Shown here piece after piece: positions 35,161 to 43,208 of a stretch of 64,000 nucleotides of DNA (the first letter of the stretch is position 1; each line of letters starts with the position of its first letter). Source of the stretch: Bin52 sp965213935 (GTDB lineage Bacteria; Pseudomonadota; Alphaproteobacteria; Thalassobaculales; Thalassobaculaceae); NCBI GenBank assembly GCA_965213935.1, contig CBDCAO010000010.1, forward strand, positions 372,001 to 436,000, in the 5' to 3' direction. The notes beneath the pieces were generated by a model. The model searched no databases and had not been told where the DNA came from. It saw only the letters and a program-made list of their open reading frames with translations. The position numbers and the translations under genes were made by a program.

Positions 35161-35205
35161 CTCTTGCCTGTTGTGGGTGTGCCCGACGAACGTGAGGTCA
35201 GGCCT

Positions 35206-35427
35206 GTGAACAGGTTGGACAACGCTATCGTCCGCCTTCATGCGGCGGTGAAGCGGATCGAGGAGGGAAGCGGCCTCGAAGGGTACAACGCCGCCCGCGA
35301 GGCCAGTATGGAAGCCGAATTGTCCGAGGTTCGCGAACAGTATGCGCAACTGGAACTGACGACCGACCGCATCGGTACCCGGCTCGATCAGACGATCGAC
35401 CGGCTCAAGCTGATCCTGGATGCCTGA
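35206..35427 (+). CDS. DUF4164-like coiled-coil protein
   Basis: A 73-residue acidic protein predicted to be almost wholly coiled coil (NRLDNAIVRLHAAVKRIEE and LEGYNAAREASMEAELSEV). Small proteins of this type precede zapA in alphaproteobacteria; their role is not known to me. GTG 35206 is used because GAGGT lies seven bases upstream. It ends three bases before zapA, so the two are co-translated. Confidence 0.7.
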   Translation: MNRLDNAIVRLHAAVKRIEEGSGLEGYNAAREASMEAELSEVREQYAQLELTTDRIGTRLDQTIDRLKLILDA

Positions 35428-35430
35428 CCG

Positions 35431-35742
35431 GTGGCGCAGGTCGAGGTCCAGGTGAATGGTCAGACCTACCTTGTGGCATGCGAGGACGGTCAGGAAGCGC
35501 ATCTCACGGAACTCGCCCAGGTGATCGATGCGGAGGTGCGAGACCTCGTGCGTCATGTTGGGCAGGTGGGGCAGGCCCGGTTGCTGCTCATGACCTGTCT
35601 GCAGGCGATGGACGAACTGATCCGGCTGCGCGAGGAACTGGACGCGCGTCGCACTGGTTCGACCGAGGAAGCGATGGCCGATCAGCTCGAGCAGATGGCG
35701 CAGCGGCTGGAAGCCATTGCGGGATCGGGCAATCAGACCTAA
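35431..35742 (+). CDS. zapA: cell division protein ZapA
   Basis: ZapA promotes bundling of FtsZ filaments at the Z-ring. The 103-residue product has the globular head VEVQVNGQTYLVACEDGQEAHL and a C-terminal coiled coil, LLLMTCLQAMDELIRLREELD. GTG start. The following 6S RNA and fau genes are the usual neighbours. Confidence 0.92.
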   Translation: MAQVEVQVNGQTYLVACEDGQEAHLTELAQVIDAEVRDLVRHVGQVGQARLLLMTCLQAMDELIRLREELDARRTGSTEEAMADQLEQMAQRLEAIAGSGNQT

Positions 35743-35749
35743 AACAGGG

Positions 35750-35927
35750 TTGCGAAACGGTCGCTGCGCGGTACGACCGGTCGGTTTGTCCCTGGGGCTA
35801 TAGACAGACCCTCGGGAACTGCCTCTGCCGGGGCTGTGGCCCCGGTACTGCGGTGCCCACCTGCACGAGCAGGCCACAGAGGATAGTACGTGACCGACGG
35901 CCGATGCGGCACCGTTTCTCCTTGTTT
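35750..35927 (+). ncRNA. ssrS: 6S RNA
   Basis: The gap between zapA and fau holds a long closed rod. The outer stem is GAAACGGT (35754-35761) with ACCGTTTC (35911-35918), perfectly complementary; a further stem is GTCGGT (35780-35785) with ACCGAC (35893-35898). The middle carries the 6S-like bubble strands CCCTGGGGCTATAG and GCCCACCTGCACGAGCAGG, and a T-rich run follows. 6S RNA binds the sigma-70 RNA polymerase holoenzyme in stationary phase. Position and structure agree; ends are approximate. Confidence 0.85.
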
Positions 35928-35943
35928 TCCCCAGGAGATGCGT

Positions 35944-36576
35944 GTGCATCCAGCACCCGACCGGGCCGAAACTGCGGGGCTGGCCGAGGCGAAGCGTGCC
36001 CTGCGCCGGACCGCCGCACGGGAGCGCGACAGGCTGCACAGGGACGTCGCGGGCGCCGGGGAACTGATTGCCGCGCGTTTCCTTGCCCGCTGGACTCCCG
36101 CACCCGGCACCGCGGTCTCCGCCTTCTGGCCATTCCGCTCCGAGCCTGACACCCGGCCGCTGATGCATGCGCTGGTTGCAGGCGGGAGCACGGTCCTGCT
36201 CCCGGTGGTGGCCGGCAGGGGCCAGCCGCTCGCGTTCAGGGTCTGGCGGCCCGGAGATCTGCTGGCGCCCGACGGTTTCGGGGTGCACGTCCCCGGGCCC
36301 GATGCCCCGGCCGGAGTGCCGGACTGGCTGCTGGTCCCATTGCTGGCGTGGGACACGGATCGCTATCGCCTCGGGTACGGCGGCGGATTCTATGACATCA
36401 CGCTCGCGGAACTGCGCGCGTCGCGCCACGTGCGGGCCATCGGGATCGCGTACGACGGCCTGCGGGTTGACCGGGTTCCGCGGGGACCACTGGACGAGCA
36501 GCTCGACGCCATCGTGACCGAACGCCGCATCATCACCCAGGGAGAACCGGCAGATGCGAGTCCTGTTTCTCGGTGA
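35944..36576 (+). CDS. fau: 5-formyltetrahydrofolate cyclo-ligase
   Basis: The 210-residue enzyme converts 5-formyl-THF to 5,10-methenyl-THF using ATP. Motifs: AKRALRRTAARER near the start, LLVPLLAWDTDRYRLGYGGGFYD (the GxGGGFYD signature) and a C-terminal P-x-x-x-D-x-x-x-D-x-I-V-T-E pattern. GTG 35944 lies seven bases after AGGAG; ATG 35938 is too close to it. Classic 6S RNA neighbour, and it overlaps the next gene by 23 bases. Confidence 0.9.
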   Translation: MHPAPDRAETAGLAEAKRALRRTAARERDRLHRDVAGAGELIAARFLARWTPAPGTAVSAFWPFRSEPDTRPLMHALVAGGSTVLLPVVAGRGQPLAFRVWRPGDLLAPDGFGVHVPGPDAPAGVPDWLLVPLLAWDTDRYRLGYGGGFYDITLAELRASRHVRAIGIAYDGLRVDRVPRGPLDEQLDAIVTERRIITQGEPADASPVSR

Positions 36577-37369
36577 CATTGTCGGAAGGACCGGCCGGAC
36601 GACGGTCGCTCAACGGCTGCCGGAGATCCGCGAGCGGCTCTCCCCGGACCTGGTGGTGGTCAACGGCGAGAACGCCGCCGCGGGTTTCGGGATCACCGAG
36701 GTGATCTGCAACCGGTTGTTCGAGGCCGGGGCCGACGTGCTGACCACCGGCAACCATGTCTGGGACCAGCGCGAGATCATTGCCCATATCGACCGGGAGC
36801 CCCGACTGCTCAGACCGGTCAACTACCCGGTCGGAACCCCCGGGCGCGGCGCCGGCCTGTTCGAAACAGCCGACGGACGGCGGGTGCTGGTCATCAACGT
36901 CATGCTCCGGTTGTTCATGGAACCTCTCGACGATCCCTTTGCCGTGGTCGACCAGGTGCTCGAGGATTCGCCGCTCGGGTCGGTGGCGGATTTCGTGCTG
37001 GTCGACATGCACGGCGAGGCGACCAGCGAGAAGATGGGTTTTGCCCATCATCTCGACGGCAGGGTTTCAGCCGTGATCGGGACCCATACGCATGTGCCGA
37101 CCGCGGATACCATGGTGCTTGCCACCGGGACCGCGTACCAGACCGATGCCGGCATGTGCGGCGACTATGATTCGGTGATCGGAATGGCCAAGCGGCACCC
37201 GGTCGAGCGGTTCGTGACCCGGATGCCGGGACCTCGGCTGGAGCCCGCGGTCGGGGAGGCAACGATCTGCGGCGCCCTTGTCATCAGCGATGACAGGACC
37301 GGACTGGCGCGAAGCATCGAGCCCTTGCGGACCGGAGGTGTGCTTGCCGAGACCTGGCCTGGCAGCTGA
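36554..37369 (+). CDS. TIGR00282-type (YmdB-like) metallophosphoesterase
   Basis: The protein (271 residues) belongs to the YmdB family of calcineurin-like phosphodiesterases that hydrolyse cyclic nucleotides. Metal ligands are in FLGDIVGRTGR, VNGENAAAGFGI, TGNHVWDQ, DMHGEATSEK and GTHTHVPTADT, all complete. Overlaps fau by 23 bases, so translation is coupled. Confidence 0.9.
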   Translation: MRVLFLGDIVGRTGRTTVAQRLPEIRERLSPDLVVVNGENAAAGFGITEVICNRLFEAGADVLTTGNHVWDQREIIAHIDREPRLLRPVNYPVGTPGRGAGLFETADGRRVLVINVMLRLFMEPLDDPFAVVDQVLEDSPLGSVADFVLVDMHGEATSEKMGFAHHLDGRVSAVIGTHTHVPTADTMVLATGTAYQTDAGMCGDYDSVIGMAKRHPVERFVTRMPGPRLEPAVGEATICGALVISDDRTGLARSIEPLRTGGVLAETWPGS

Positions 37370-37424
37370 ATGCCGTCACCGGGCCGACCCGGCAGGTGAG
37401 CACGCGCCCACAATGTGGTATGGC

Positions 37425-37453
37425 TTGACAAACACAGTGCGGCATCGGGATTC
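37425..37453 (+). promoter_or_regulatory. candidate yebC promoter
   Basis: A perfect -35 TTGACA (37425-37430) with 17 bases to a weak -10, GGATTC (37448-37453), in the 185-base gap before yebC. Confidence 0.35.
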
Positions 37454-37554
37454 GCACCTGTCCGGAACCGGACACCCGGGTTCGATCGTGCGGTGCGCGG
37501 CCGGGACGACACATCCGCGTGGTTCCGATGCCCGCAAGGTATCGGGACGGAAGC

Positions 37555-38304
37555 ATGGCAGGTCATTCCCAGTTCAAGAACATCATGCACCGCAAGGGTG
37601 CACAGGACCGCAAGCGGGCGAAGATCTTCACGCGGCTGATCCGGGAACTCACGGTGGCGGCGCGCATCAGTCCGGACCCGGCCTCGAACCCGCGCCTGCG
37701 TGCGGCAATCGCCGCGGCGAGGGCGGCCAACATGCCGCGCGACAACATCGAACGGGTGATGAAGAAGGCAGCCGGCGACGGTGACGGCGCGAACTACGAG
37801 GAAATCCGGTACGAGGGCTACGGTCCGGGCGGGGCCGCCATCATCGTCGACGCCATGACGGACAATCGCAATCGTACCGCTTCGGAGATCCGGGCTGCAT
37901 TCAGCAAGCACGGCGGCAATCTCGGCGAGACCAACAGCGTGAGCTACATGTTCGACCGGGTCGGCCAGGTCACCTACCCGCTCGGCAGTGCGAGTTCCGA
38001 AGAGATGTTCGAGGCGGCGCTGGAGGCCGGCGCGGAGGATGTCGATTCCTCGGGCGAGATCCACGAGGTGACCTGCCGTCCGGAGGACTTCACCAGCGTG
38101 CGCGAGTTTCTGGAGCGGCGATTCGGCGAACCGCAGGAGGCGGGTCTTGCGTGGAAGCCGCAGACTTCGGTTGAGGTGTCCGAGGACCGGGCAGCGGCCC
38201 TGCTCCGGCTGCTTGACACCCTTGATGACAATGATGATGTCCAGGTTGTCTCGGCCAACTTCAATATTCCCGACGAACTCCTGGCGCGGTTGACCGGCAA
38301 CTAG
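37555..38304 (+). CDS. yebC: YebC/PmpR family protein
   Basis: This 249-residue protein starts AGHSQFKNIMHRKGAQDRKR and has the central MPRDNIERVMKKAAG and EGYGPGG blocks of YebC. The family has been described as transcription regulators and more recently as translation factors helping ribosomes through proline stretches. ATG 37555 is the family start; an upstream in-frame reading to 37519 is not conserved. It precedes ruvCAB by 13 bases, the usual order. Confidence 0.94.
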   Translation: MAGHSQFKNIMHRKGAQDRKRAKIFTRLIRELTVAARISPDPASNPRLRAAIAAARAANMPRDNIERVMKKAAGDGDGANYEEIRYEGYGPGGAAIIVDAMTDNRNRTASEIRAAFSKHGGNLGETNSVSYMFDRVGQVTYPLGSASSEEMFEAALEAGAEDVDSSGEIHEVTCRPEDFTSVREFLERRFGEPQEAGLAWKPQTSVEVSEDRAAALLRLLDTLDDNDDVQVVSANFNIPDELLARLTGN

Positions 38305-38317
38305 ACGGGAGGCGGAG

Positions 38318-38884
38318 ATGTCTGCTGCGGGCCGACGGTTGCTCGGGCTTGATCCCGGGCTCCAGCGAACCGGCTGGGGCGTCATCACGGTTTCCGGCAG
38401 CCGGCTCGGTCATGTTGCCAGTGGTATCGTCCGGTCGGACAGGTCCGGGACCATCGCCGAACGGCTCGTGCAGCTGTACCGCGGCCTGTTCGAGGTCATT
38501 GCCGCCCACGAGCCCGACGAGGCGGTGGTGGAGGAGAGTTTCGTCAACCGCAACCCCGACTCCACGCTGAAGCTGGGACTGGCGCGCGGCGCCGTCCTGC
38601 TGGCCCCTGGGCTCGCTGGCCTCAGGGTAACGGAATACGCGCCCAACCGGGTCAAGAAGGCGGTGGTCGGTGTTGGTCATGCCGACAAGCGCCAGGTCCA
38701 GGTCATGGTCGGACGGCTTCTGGCGGTCGCCTCGACCATCCCGTCGGATGCCGCGGACGCCCTTGCGGTTGCCATCTGTCACGCACACTACACGGGAGCG
38801 GGCAACCGGGTTGACGGCACGCCCACCGATGGCATGAGCCGCGCCATTGCCGCGGCACTGGCGCGGGAGGCGCAGCGGCGATGA
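38318..38884 (+). CDS. ruvC: Holliday junction resolvase RuvC
   Basis: RuvC is the endonuclease that cuts Holliday junctions on a RuvAB complex. The 188-residue protein holds the acidic site: Asp in LGLDPGLQRTGWG, Glu in VVEESFVNRN, and Asp pair in PSDAADALAVAICHAH. The GGAGGCGGAG upstream is a strong ribosome site. Overlaps ruvA by four bases. Confidence 0.95.
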   Translation: MSAAGRRLLGLDPGLQRTGWGVITVSGSRLGHVASGIVRSDRSGTIAERLVQLYRGLFEVIAAHEPDEAVVEESFVNRNPDSTLKLGLARGAVLLAPGLAGLRVTEYAPNRVKKAVVGVGHADKRQVQVMVGRLLAVASTIPSDAADALAVAICHAHYTGAGNRVDGTPTDGMSRAIAAALAREAQRR

Positions 38885-39468
38885 TTGCACGGCTGAAGGG
38901 CATCGTGGACAGTCACACCGACAATGGCGTGGTCATCGACGTCGGCGGCGTCGGCTACCTCGTGTTCTGTTCAGGCCGGACTCTGGCGCAGCTTCCGGCA
39001 CCCGGTGGCAGAGTTGCGCTGCATGTCGAGACCCATGTTCGCGAAGATCACATTCATCTTTACGGTTTCCTGCACGAGACCGAGCGCCGGTGTTTCCGTC
39101 TCCTGCAGTCAGTGCAGGGCGTCGGTTCACGCGCGGCGCTCGCGCTGCTGTCGGGACTTGCCGCCGACGAGGTGCTCGGTGCCATTGCGGCCGGTGACAG
39201 CAAGACGCTGACACGGGCGGAAGGGATCGGGCCGCGCATCGCCGGCCGGATCGTGAACGAACTGGCGGGGCGGGTATCCGCCTTCGGCGTGACCGGCGCT
39301 GCCGAGCCGCCCGCGGGCGGTATTGCCGAGGAGGCGATCTCCGCCCTGGTCAACCTGGGCTGGAGCCGGTCGCAGGCGCACGGCGCAGTGGCCGCCGCAG
39401 CGCGCGCCGGACCCGACCTGCCCCTTGAAGGGCTGATCACAGCCAGCCTGAAGGAGCTGTCTCCGTGA
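38881..39468 (+). CDS. ruvA: Holliday junction branch migration protein RuvA
   Basis: The tetrameric junction-binding partner of RuvB, 195 residues. Domain I begins MIARLKGIVDS, the helix-hairpin-helix parts are VGSRAALALL and GIGPRIAGRIVNEL, and the C-terminal RuvB-contact domain (EEAISALVNLGWS) is present. ATGA overlaps on both sides. Confidence 0.96.
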   Translation: MIARLKGIVDSHTDNGVVIDVGGVGYLVFCSGRTLAQLPAPGGRVALHVETHVREDHIHLYGFLHETERRCFRLLQSVQGVGSRAALALLSGLAADEVLGAIAAGDSKTLTRAEGIGPRIAGRIVNELAGRVSAFGVTGAAEPPAGGIAEEAISALVNLGWSRSQAHGAVAAAARAGPDLPLEGLITASLKELSP

Positions 39469-40520
39469 CCGACCCGTCCGACCGGCTGGTGCAGCCGGAG
39501 GCAGCCGGGGGCGATGCGTCCGACCGGACGCTCAGGCCGGCGAAGCTCGACGACTTCATCGGCCAGCAGAGGCTTCGCGACAACCTGGGCCAGTTCGTCA
39601 TGGCGGCGGCGGCGCGCGGCGAGGCGCTTGATCACGTGCTGTTCCATGGACCGCCGGGACTCGGCAAGACCACGCTCGCCCAGATCGTGGCCCGCGAACT
39701 CGAGGTCGGCTTTCGCATGACCTCCGGCCCGGCGATCGCCAAGGCGGGCGACCTGGCCGCGATTCTCACCAACCTCGAACCGCGCGACGTGCTGTTCATC
39801 GACGAGATCCACCGGCTCAATCCCGCCATCGAGGAAACCCTCTATCCCGCGATGGAGGACTTCCAGCTTGATCTCGTGATCGGCGAGGGACCGGCCGCGC
39901 GGTCGCTCCGCATCGACCTGCCGCCGTTTACCCTGGTTGCGGCCACGACCCGGACCGGGCTGGTCACCGGGCCGTTGCGGGACCGATTCGGCATCCCGCT
40001 GTGGCTCCAGTTCTATACCGTTGACGAACTGAAGCGGATCATACTTCGCAACGCCGCCCTGTTGCGGATGCCCCTGACCGAAGAGGGTGCGGAGGAGATC
40101 GCCCGGCGCTCGCGCGGGACCCCGAGGGTTGCCGGGCGGCTGCTGCGGCGGGTGCGCGACATCGCGTTCAACCAGTCAGCCGACCGGATTGGGGCAGCTA
40201 TCGCCGATTCGGCGCTCACACGGCTCGATATCGATCATTCCGGCCTCGACGCCATGGACCGGCGCTACCTCGGGTGCATCGGCGTGAACTATTCCGGCGG
40301 ACCCGTCGGGGCGGACACCATTGCCGCCGCACTGTCGGAGCAGCGTGACGTGATCGAGGAGGTCATCGAGCCATATCTGCTGCAACAGGGGCTGATCGGC
40401 CGCACCCCGCGGGGACGGGTCCTCACCCGGGCCGGATTCCGCTACCTCGGTCTGCCAGTGGCGGCCGGTCAGGCCGATCTGCTGTCGGGGCTTGAAGAGC
40501 CGGAGAAGGATCGTGGCTGA
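39465..40520 (+). CDS. ruvB: Holliday junction helicase RuvB
   Basis: Hexameric AAA+ motor for branch migration, 351 residues. RPAKLDDFIGQ, Walker A GPPGLGKTT, Walker B LFIDEIHRL, sensor region AATTRTGLVTGPLRDRFG and the C-terminal winged helix (GRTPRGRVLT) are all conserved. GTG start overlapping ruvA. Confidence 0.97.
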   Translation: MTDPSDRLVQPEAAGGDASDRTLRPAKLDDFIGQQRLRDNLGQFVMAAAARGEALDHVLFHGPPGLGKTTLAQIVARELEVGFRMTSGPAIAKAGDLAAILTNLEPRDVLFIDEIHRLNPAIEETLYPAMEDFQLDLVIGEGPAARSLRIDLPPFTLVAATTRTGLVTGPLRDRFGIPLWLQFYTVDELKRIILRNAALLRMPLTEEGAEEIARRSRGTPRVAGRLLRRVRDIAFNQSADRIGAAIADSALTRLDIDHSGLDAMDRRYLGCIGVNYSGGPVGADTIAAALSEQRDVIEEVIEPYLLQQGLIGRTPRGRVLTRAGFRYLGLPVAAGQADLLSGLEEPEKDRG

Positions 40521-40983
40521 CATGATGAAGGCGGCGCCGGAGCACCGGTTCCGCCTTCGGGTCTATTTCGAGGACACCGATGCGCAAGGCGTCGTCTATC
40601 ATGCGAACTATCTGAACTTTGCCGAACGGGCGCGCACCGAGTTGCTTCGTTCGTTCGGTCTTTGCCAGGAGGCACTGCGGCGTCGCGATGGGCTGGGATT
40701 TGCCGTGACACGCTGCACCATCGAGTTTCGGGCGCCTGCCCGGCTGGATGACCTGCTCGAGGTCAGGACCGCGCTCGGGCGGATCAGCGGTGCGCGGGTG
40801 CACGCGGTCCAGTCCGTGCACGCCTGCAGGAACGATGGCGTGCAGGAGCCATGGCTTGTCCGGCTGGACGTGCATCTTGCGTGCGTCAATCGGTCGGGGC
40901 GCCCGGTGCGGTTGCCCGGGCGGATGATCGATGCTTTTGCGGTGGCCGCGGCCGATCCGGGCCGCGGAGAGATGGAGGGCTGA
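40513..40983 (+). CDS. ybgC: tol-pal system-associated acyl-CoA thioesterase YbgC
   Basis: A 156-residue hot-dog thioesterase with the family site YFEDTDAQGVVYHANYLNFAERARTE, where the Asp is catalytic. YbgC hydrolyses acyl-CoAs and is the usual first gene of the tol-pal cluster. GTG 40513 has GGAG-AAGGA just upstream and overlaps ruvB by eight bases; ATG 40522 is an alternative. It links the ruv and tol genes into one transcript. Confidence 0.9.
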   Translation: MADMMKAAPEHRFRLRVYFEDTDAQGVVYHANYLNFAERARTELLRSFGLCQEALRRRDGLGFAVTRCTIEFRAPARLDDLLEVRTALGRISGARVHAVQSVHACRNDGVQEPWLVRLDVHLACVNRSGRPVRLPGRMIDAFAVAAADPGRGEMEG

Positions 40984-41714
40984 TGGGACAGGATCAAGTT
41001 GACAGCGTGTACCTGGGCGGGTCGGCGGATCTGGATCTGAGCCTCGTCGGACTGTTCCTTGCTGCCGACCCGGTGGTCAAGGCGGTGATCCTGGGTCTGC
41101 TGCTCACCTCGGTGTGGACCTGGGCGATCATTATCAACAAGGCGATTCGCATGCGCCGCCTGCGCCGGCGCACCCGTTCCTTCGAGGACAGCTTCTGGTC
41201 TACGGGGACGCTCGAGGACCTGTACGATCGGATCGGAGGGACGCTGACCGACCCGATGTCTGCGGTGTTCTCCGCCGCAATGCGGGAGTGGCGCCGGTCG
41301 GCCTCGCTCGGACTGATCGGCAAGAGCGAGCAGGTCCGTGCCAGCCTGCGCATGCGCATCGAGCAGATCATGACACTGACCATCAGCCGGGAGATGGAGG
41401 CGCTGGAGCGGAACATGACCTTCCTTGCCTCGGTCGGCGCCACCGCACCCTTCATCGGGCTGTTTGGTACGGTATGGGGGATCATGGGCTCCTTCCAGTC
41501 CATCGCAGCCACCAAGACCACGGCGCTCTCGGTGGTCGCCCCAGGTATTGCCGAGGCCCTGTTCGCCACGGCTCTTGGCCTCGTTGCCGCCATTCCGGCC
41601 GTCATTGCCTACAACAAGATCAGCCAGGACCTCGACCGCTTTGCCCAGCACCTGGAGCGGTTTTCCGGCGACTTCATCTCGATCCTGTCGCGGCAGCTCG
41701 ACGAGGGAGCCTGA
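40983..41714 (+). CDS. tolQ: Tol-Pal system protein TolQ
   Basis: Inner-membrane proton-channel subunit (243 residues) of the Tol machine that constricts the outer membrane in division. Three transmembrane helices: about 28-48, then ATAPFIGLFGTVWGIMGSF and the ALFATALGLVAAIPAVIAYN pair near residues 150-205. ATG overlaps the ybgC stop by one base. Confidence 0.94.
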   Translation: MGQDQVDSVYLGGSADLDLSLVGLFLAADPVVKAVILGLLLTSVWTWAIIINKAIRMRRLRRRTRSFEDSFWSTGTLEDLYDRIGGTLTDPMSAVFSAAMREWRRSASLGLIGKSEQVRASLRMRIEQIMTLTISREMEALERNMTFLASVGATAPFIGLFGTVWGIMGSFQSIAATKTTALSVVAPGIAEALFATALGLVAAIPAVIAYNKISQDLDRFAQHLERFSGDFISILSRQLDEGA

Positions 41715-41717
41715 CGC

Positions 41718-42239
41718 ATGGCGTTCAAACCGGCGAAGGCAGACCGCATCGGCCGCAGGGGGTACCGGCCGATGAGCGAGATCAACGTCACGCCGTTCGT
41801 CGACGTGATGCTGGTGCTGCTGGTTGTGTTCATGGTTACGGCGCCGCTTCTGGTGCTGGGCATTCCGGTCCAGCTTCCGAAGGTGGTGAAGGAATACGTG
41901 ATTGCCGACGAGGACCCGCCGCTCAACGTGGAGGTCGACGAAGACAAGCGGATCTATCTGAACGAAACCGAGATCACGCTCGCTGAACTCGCGCCGAGAT
42001 TGCGGGCGATGAAGGAGACCAATGCCGATCTCAAGGTGCACCTGCGCGGCGACGCCCGGCTCAACTACGGGGCGGTGGTGGTGGTTGCGGGAGAGATTCG
42101 CAATGCCGGGATCCAGGTCATCGCGCTGCGCACCGAGATGGCGTTGCGCGAACGCGAGGTGGAGAGTTTCCCGGACAGGGTCGTTGATGGAGGAGTAACG
42201 GGCGACGCCGGGCCCTCGCCGGCACCTGGCGGCGGCTGA
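41718..42239 (+). CDS. tolR: Tol-Pal system protein TolR
   Basis: The protein (173 residues) has one membrane helix carrying the essential proton-path Asp in NVTPFVDVMLVLLVVFMV, then a periplasmic ExbD-like domain (LRGDARLNYGAVVVVAG). It is somewhat longer than E. coli TolR (142) because of a C-terminal Gly/Pro tail. It partners TolQ and TolA. Confidence 0.93.
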   Translation: MAFKPAKADRIGRRGYRPMSEINVTPFVDVMLVLLVVFMVTAPLLVLGIPVQLPKVVKEYVIADEDPPLNVEVDEDKRIYLNETEITLAELAPRLRAMKETNADLKVHLRGDARLNYGAVVVVAGEIRNAGIQVIALRTEMALREREVESFPDRVVDGGVTGDAGPSPAPGGG

Positions 42240-42244
42240 CGTTC

Positions 42245-43192
42245 ATGCGAGGCAGCCTGCTGGTCTCGGTGATCATGCATGGGGCTCTCATTGCCCTTGC
42301 GTGGTTCGGCGTGCCGTACCTGCAGCCGGATCCGCCAGAACTCGACGAGGTGATCTTCGTGCAGCTGAGCGATCTCGCAGAGGTCACGAACCTGCCGCCC
42401 GAGCCCGGGGAGGACCCGCCGGAACCCCCGCGTCCCGAGCCGGAACCAATCCCGCCCCCGGCTCCCGAACCTCCTGCCCCCGAACCGCCGGCGCCTCCAC
42501 CTCCCGCACCGGAACCGCCGGCGCCCCCACCTCCCGCACCGGAGCCGCCGGCGCCCCAGCCTCCCGCGCCGGCGCCTCCCGCACCCGAACCACCGGCACC
42601 GCCGCCATCCGAACCGCCGGCGCCGGAACCGGCCCCCGAGCCCGGGGTGCGGCCCGAGCCCGTTGCCGAACCTGCTGCGGAACGCCCGCAACCGGCCTCG
42701 CCAAGACCCAGGCTTCGGCCGAAGCTGCGGCGGCTGAACCTCGAGCAGGTGCTGACCGATCTGAAGCGCGAGAAGGATCCGCCCCGGGCGGAGAAGCGCC
42801 GCAGTCTTGCCGATGTGCTTGACCGGACCACAAGGCTCGGCACCGACCCGGACTTCGACCCGACGAAGACGATCACGCAGTCGGAGATCAGCAGGGTGCG
42901 GCACCAAATCGCGGCCTGCTGGAACATCGGTGTCGCCGGAGCCGGTGTCGAGGAGGCCGAGACGCTCGCCGTGGAGGTCAGGATCGTCATGAACCCGGAC
43001 CGCACGGTGAGGGATGCCACGGTTGCGGACGAGGCGCGCATGACAGGCGATACCGCCTTCAGGATCGCGGCGGAACGGGCGTTGCGTGCGATCCGGCACC
43101 CGGACTGCAGGGTGCTGAACCTGCCCGACAACAAGTACGAGGTGTGGAAGACCTTCACCTTCAACTTCGACCCGAGGAAGCTTGCGCAATGA
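42245..43192 (+). CDS. tolA: TolA-like protein with proline-rich linker
   Basis: A 315-residue protein spanning the periplasm. Residues 4-26 form the TolQR-contacting helix (SLLVSVIMHGALIALAWFG), residues about 55-155 a Pro/Glu/Ala tract, and the last 110 residues a TolA/TonB C-terminal fold (VRHQIAACWNIG to FNFDPRKLAQ). Canonical TolA instead has a long Ala/Lys helix in the middle, so this linker is TonB-like. Position between tolR and tolB fixes its identity. Confidence 0.88.
   Translation: MRGSLLVSVIMHGALIALAWFGVPYLQPDPPELDEVIFVQLSDLAEVTNLPPEPGEDPPEPPRPEPEPIPPPAPEPPAPEPPAPPPPAPEPPAPPPPAPEPPAPQPPAPAPPAPEPPAPPPSEPPAPEPAPEPGVRPEPVAEPAAERPQPASPRPRLRPKLRRLNLEQVLTDLKREKDPPRAEKRRSLADVLDRTTRLGTDPDFDPTKTITQSEISRVRHQIAACWNIGVAGAGVEEAETLAVEVRIVMNPDRTVRDATVADEARMTGDTAFRIAAERALRAIRHPDCRVLNLPDNKYEVWKTFTFNFDPRKLAQ
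42405..42660 (+). repeat. coding tandem repeat: E-P-P-A-P-P-P-P-A-P units in tolA
   Basis: Tandem GAACCGCCGGCGCCTCCACCTCCCGCACC-type units, 30 bases or multiples, encode the Pro-rich linker. The same bases read in other frames give long spurious Pro/Ala/Gly reading frames on both strands. Confidence 0.8.
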
Positions 43193-43208
43193 GTCCCGGA
43201 GCAGACCG

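Noticed and set aside
35057..35205. Replication origin after rpsT
   Set aside because: No TTATNCACA-type DnaA boxes or A+T-rich unwinding region; dnaA is absent.
37370..37554. A tRNA gene suggested by GGGTTCGATCGTG before yebC
   Set aside because: The T-loop-like bases have no matching acceptor or anticodon stems.
42245..43192. Calling the gene tonB because of the Pro-rich linker
   Set aside because: Its place between tolR and tolB and the TolA-like C-terminus fit tolA; no ExbB/ExbD or receptor genes are nearby.
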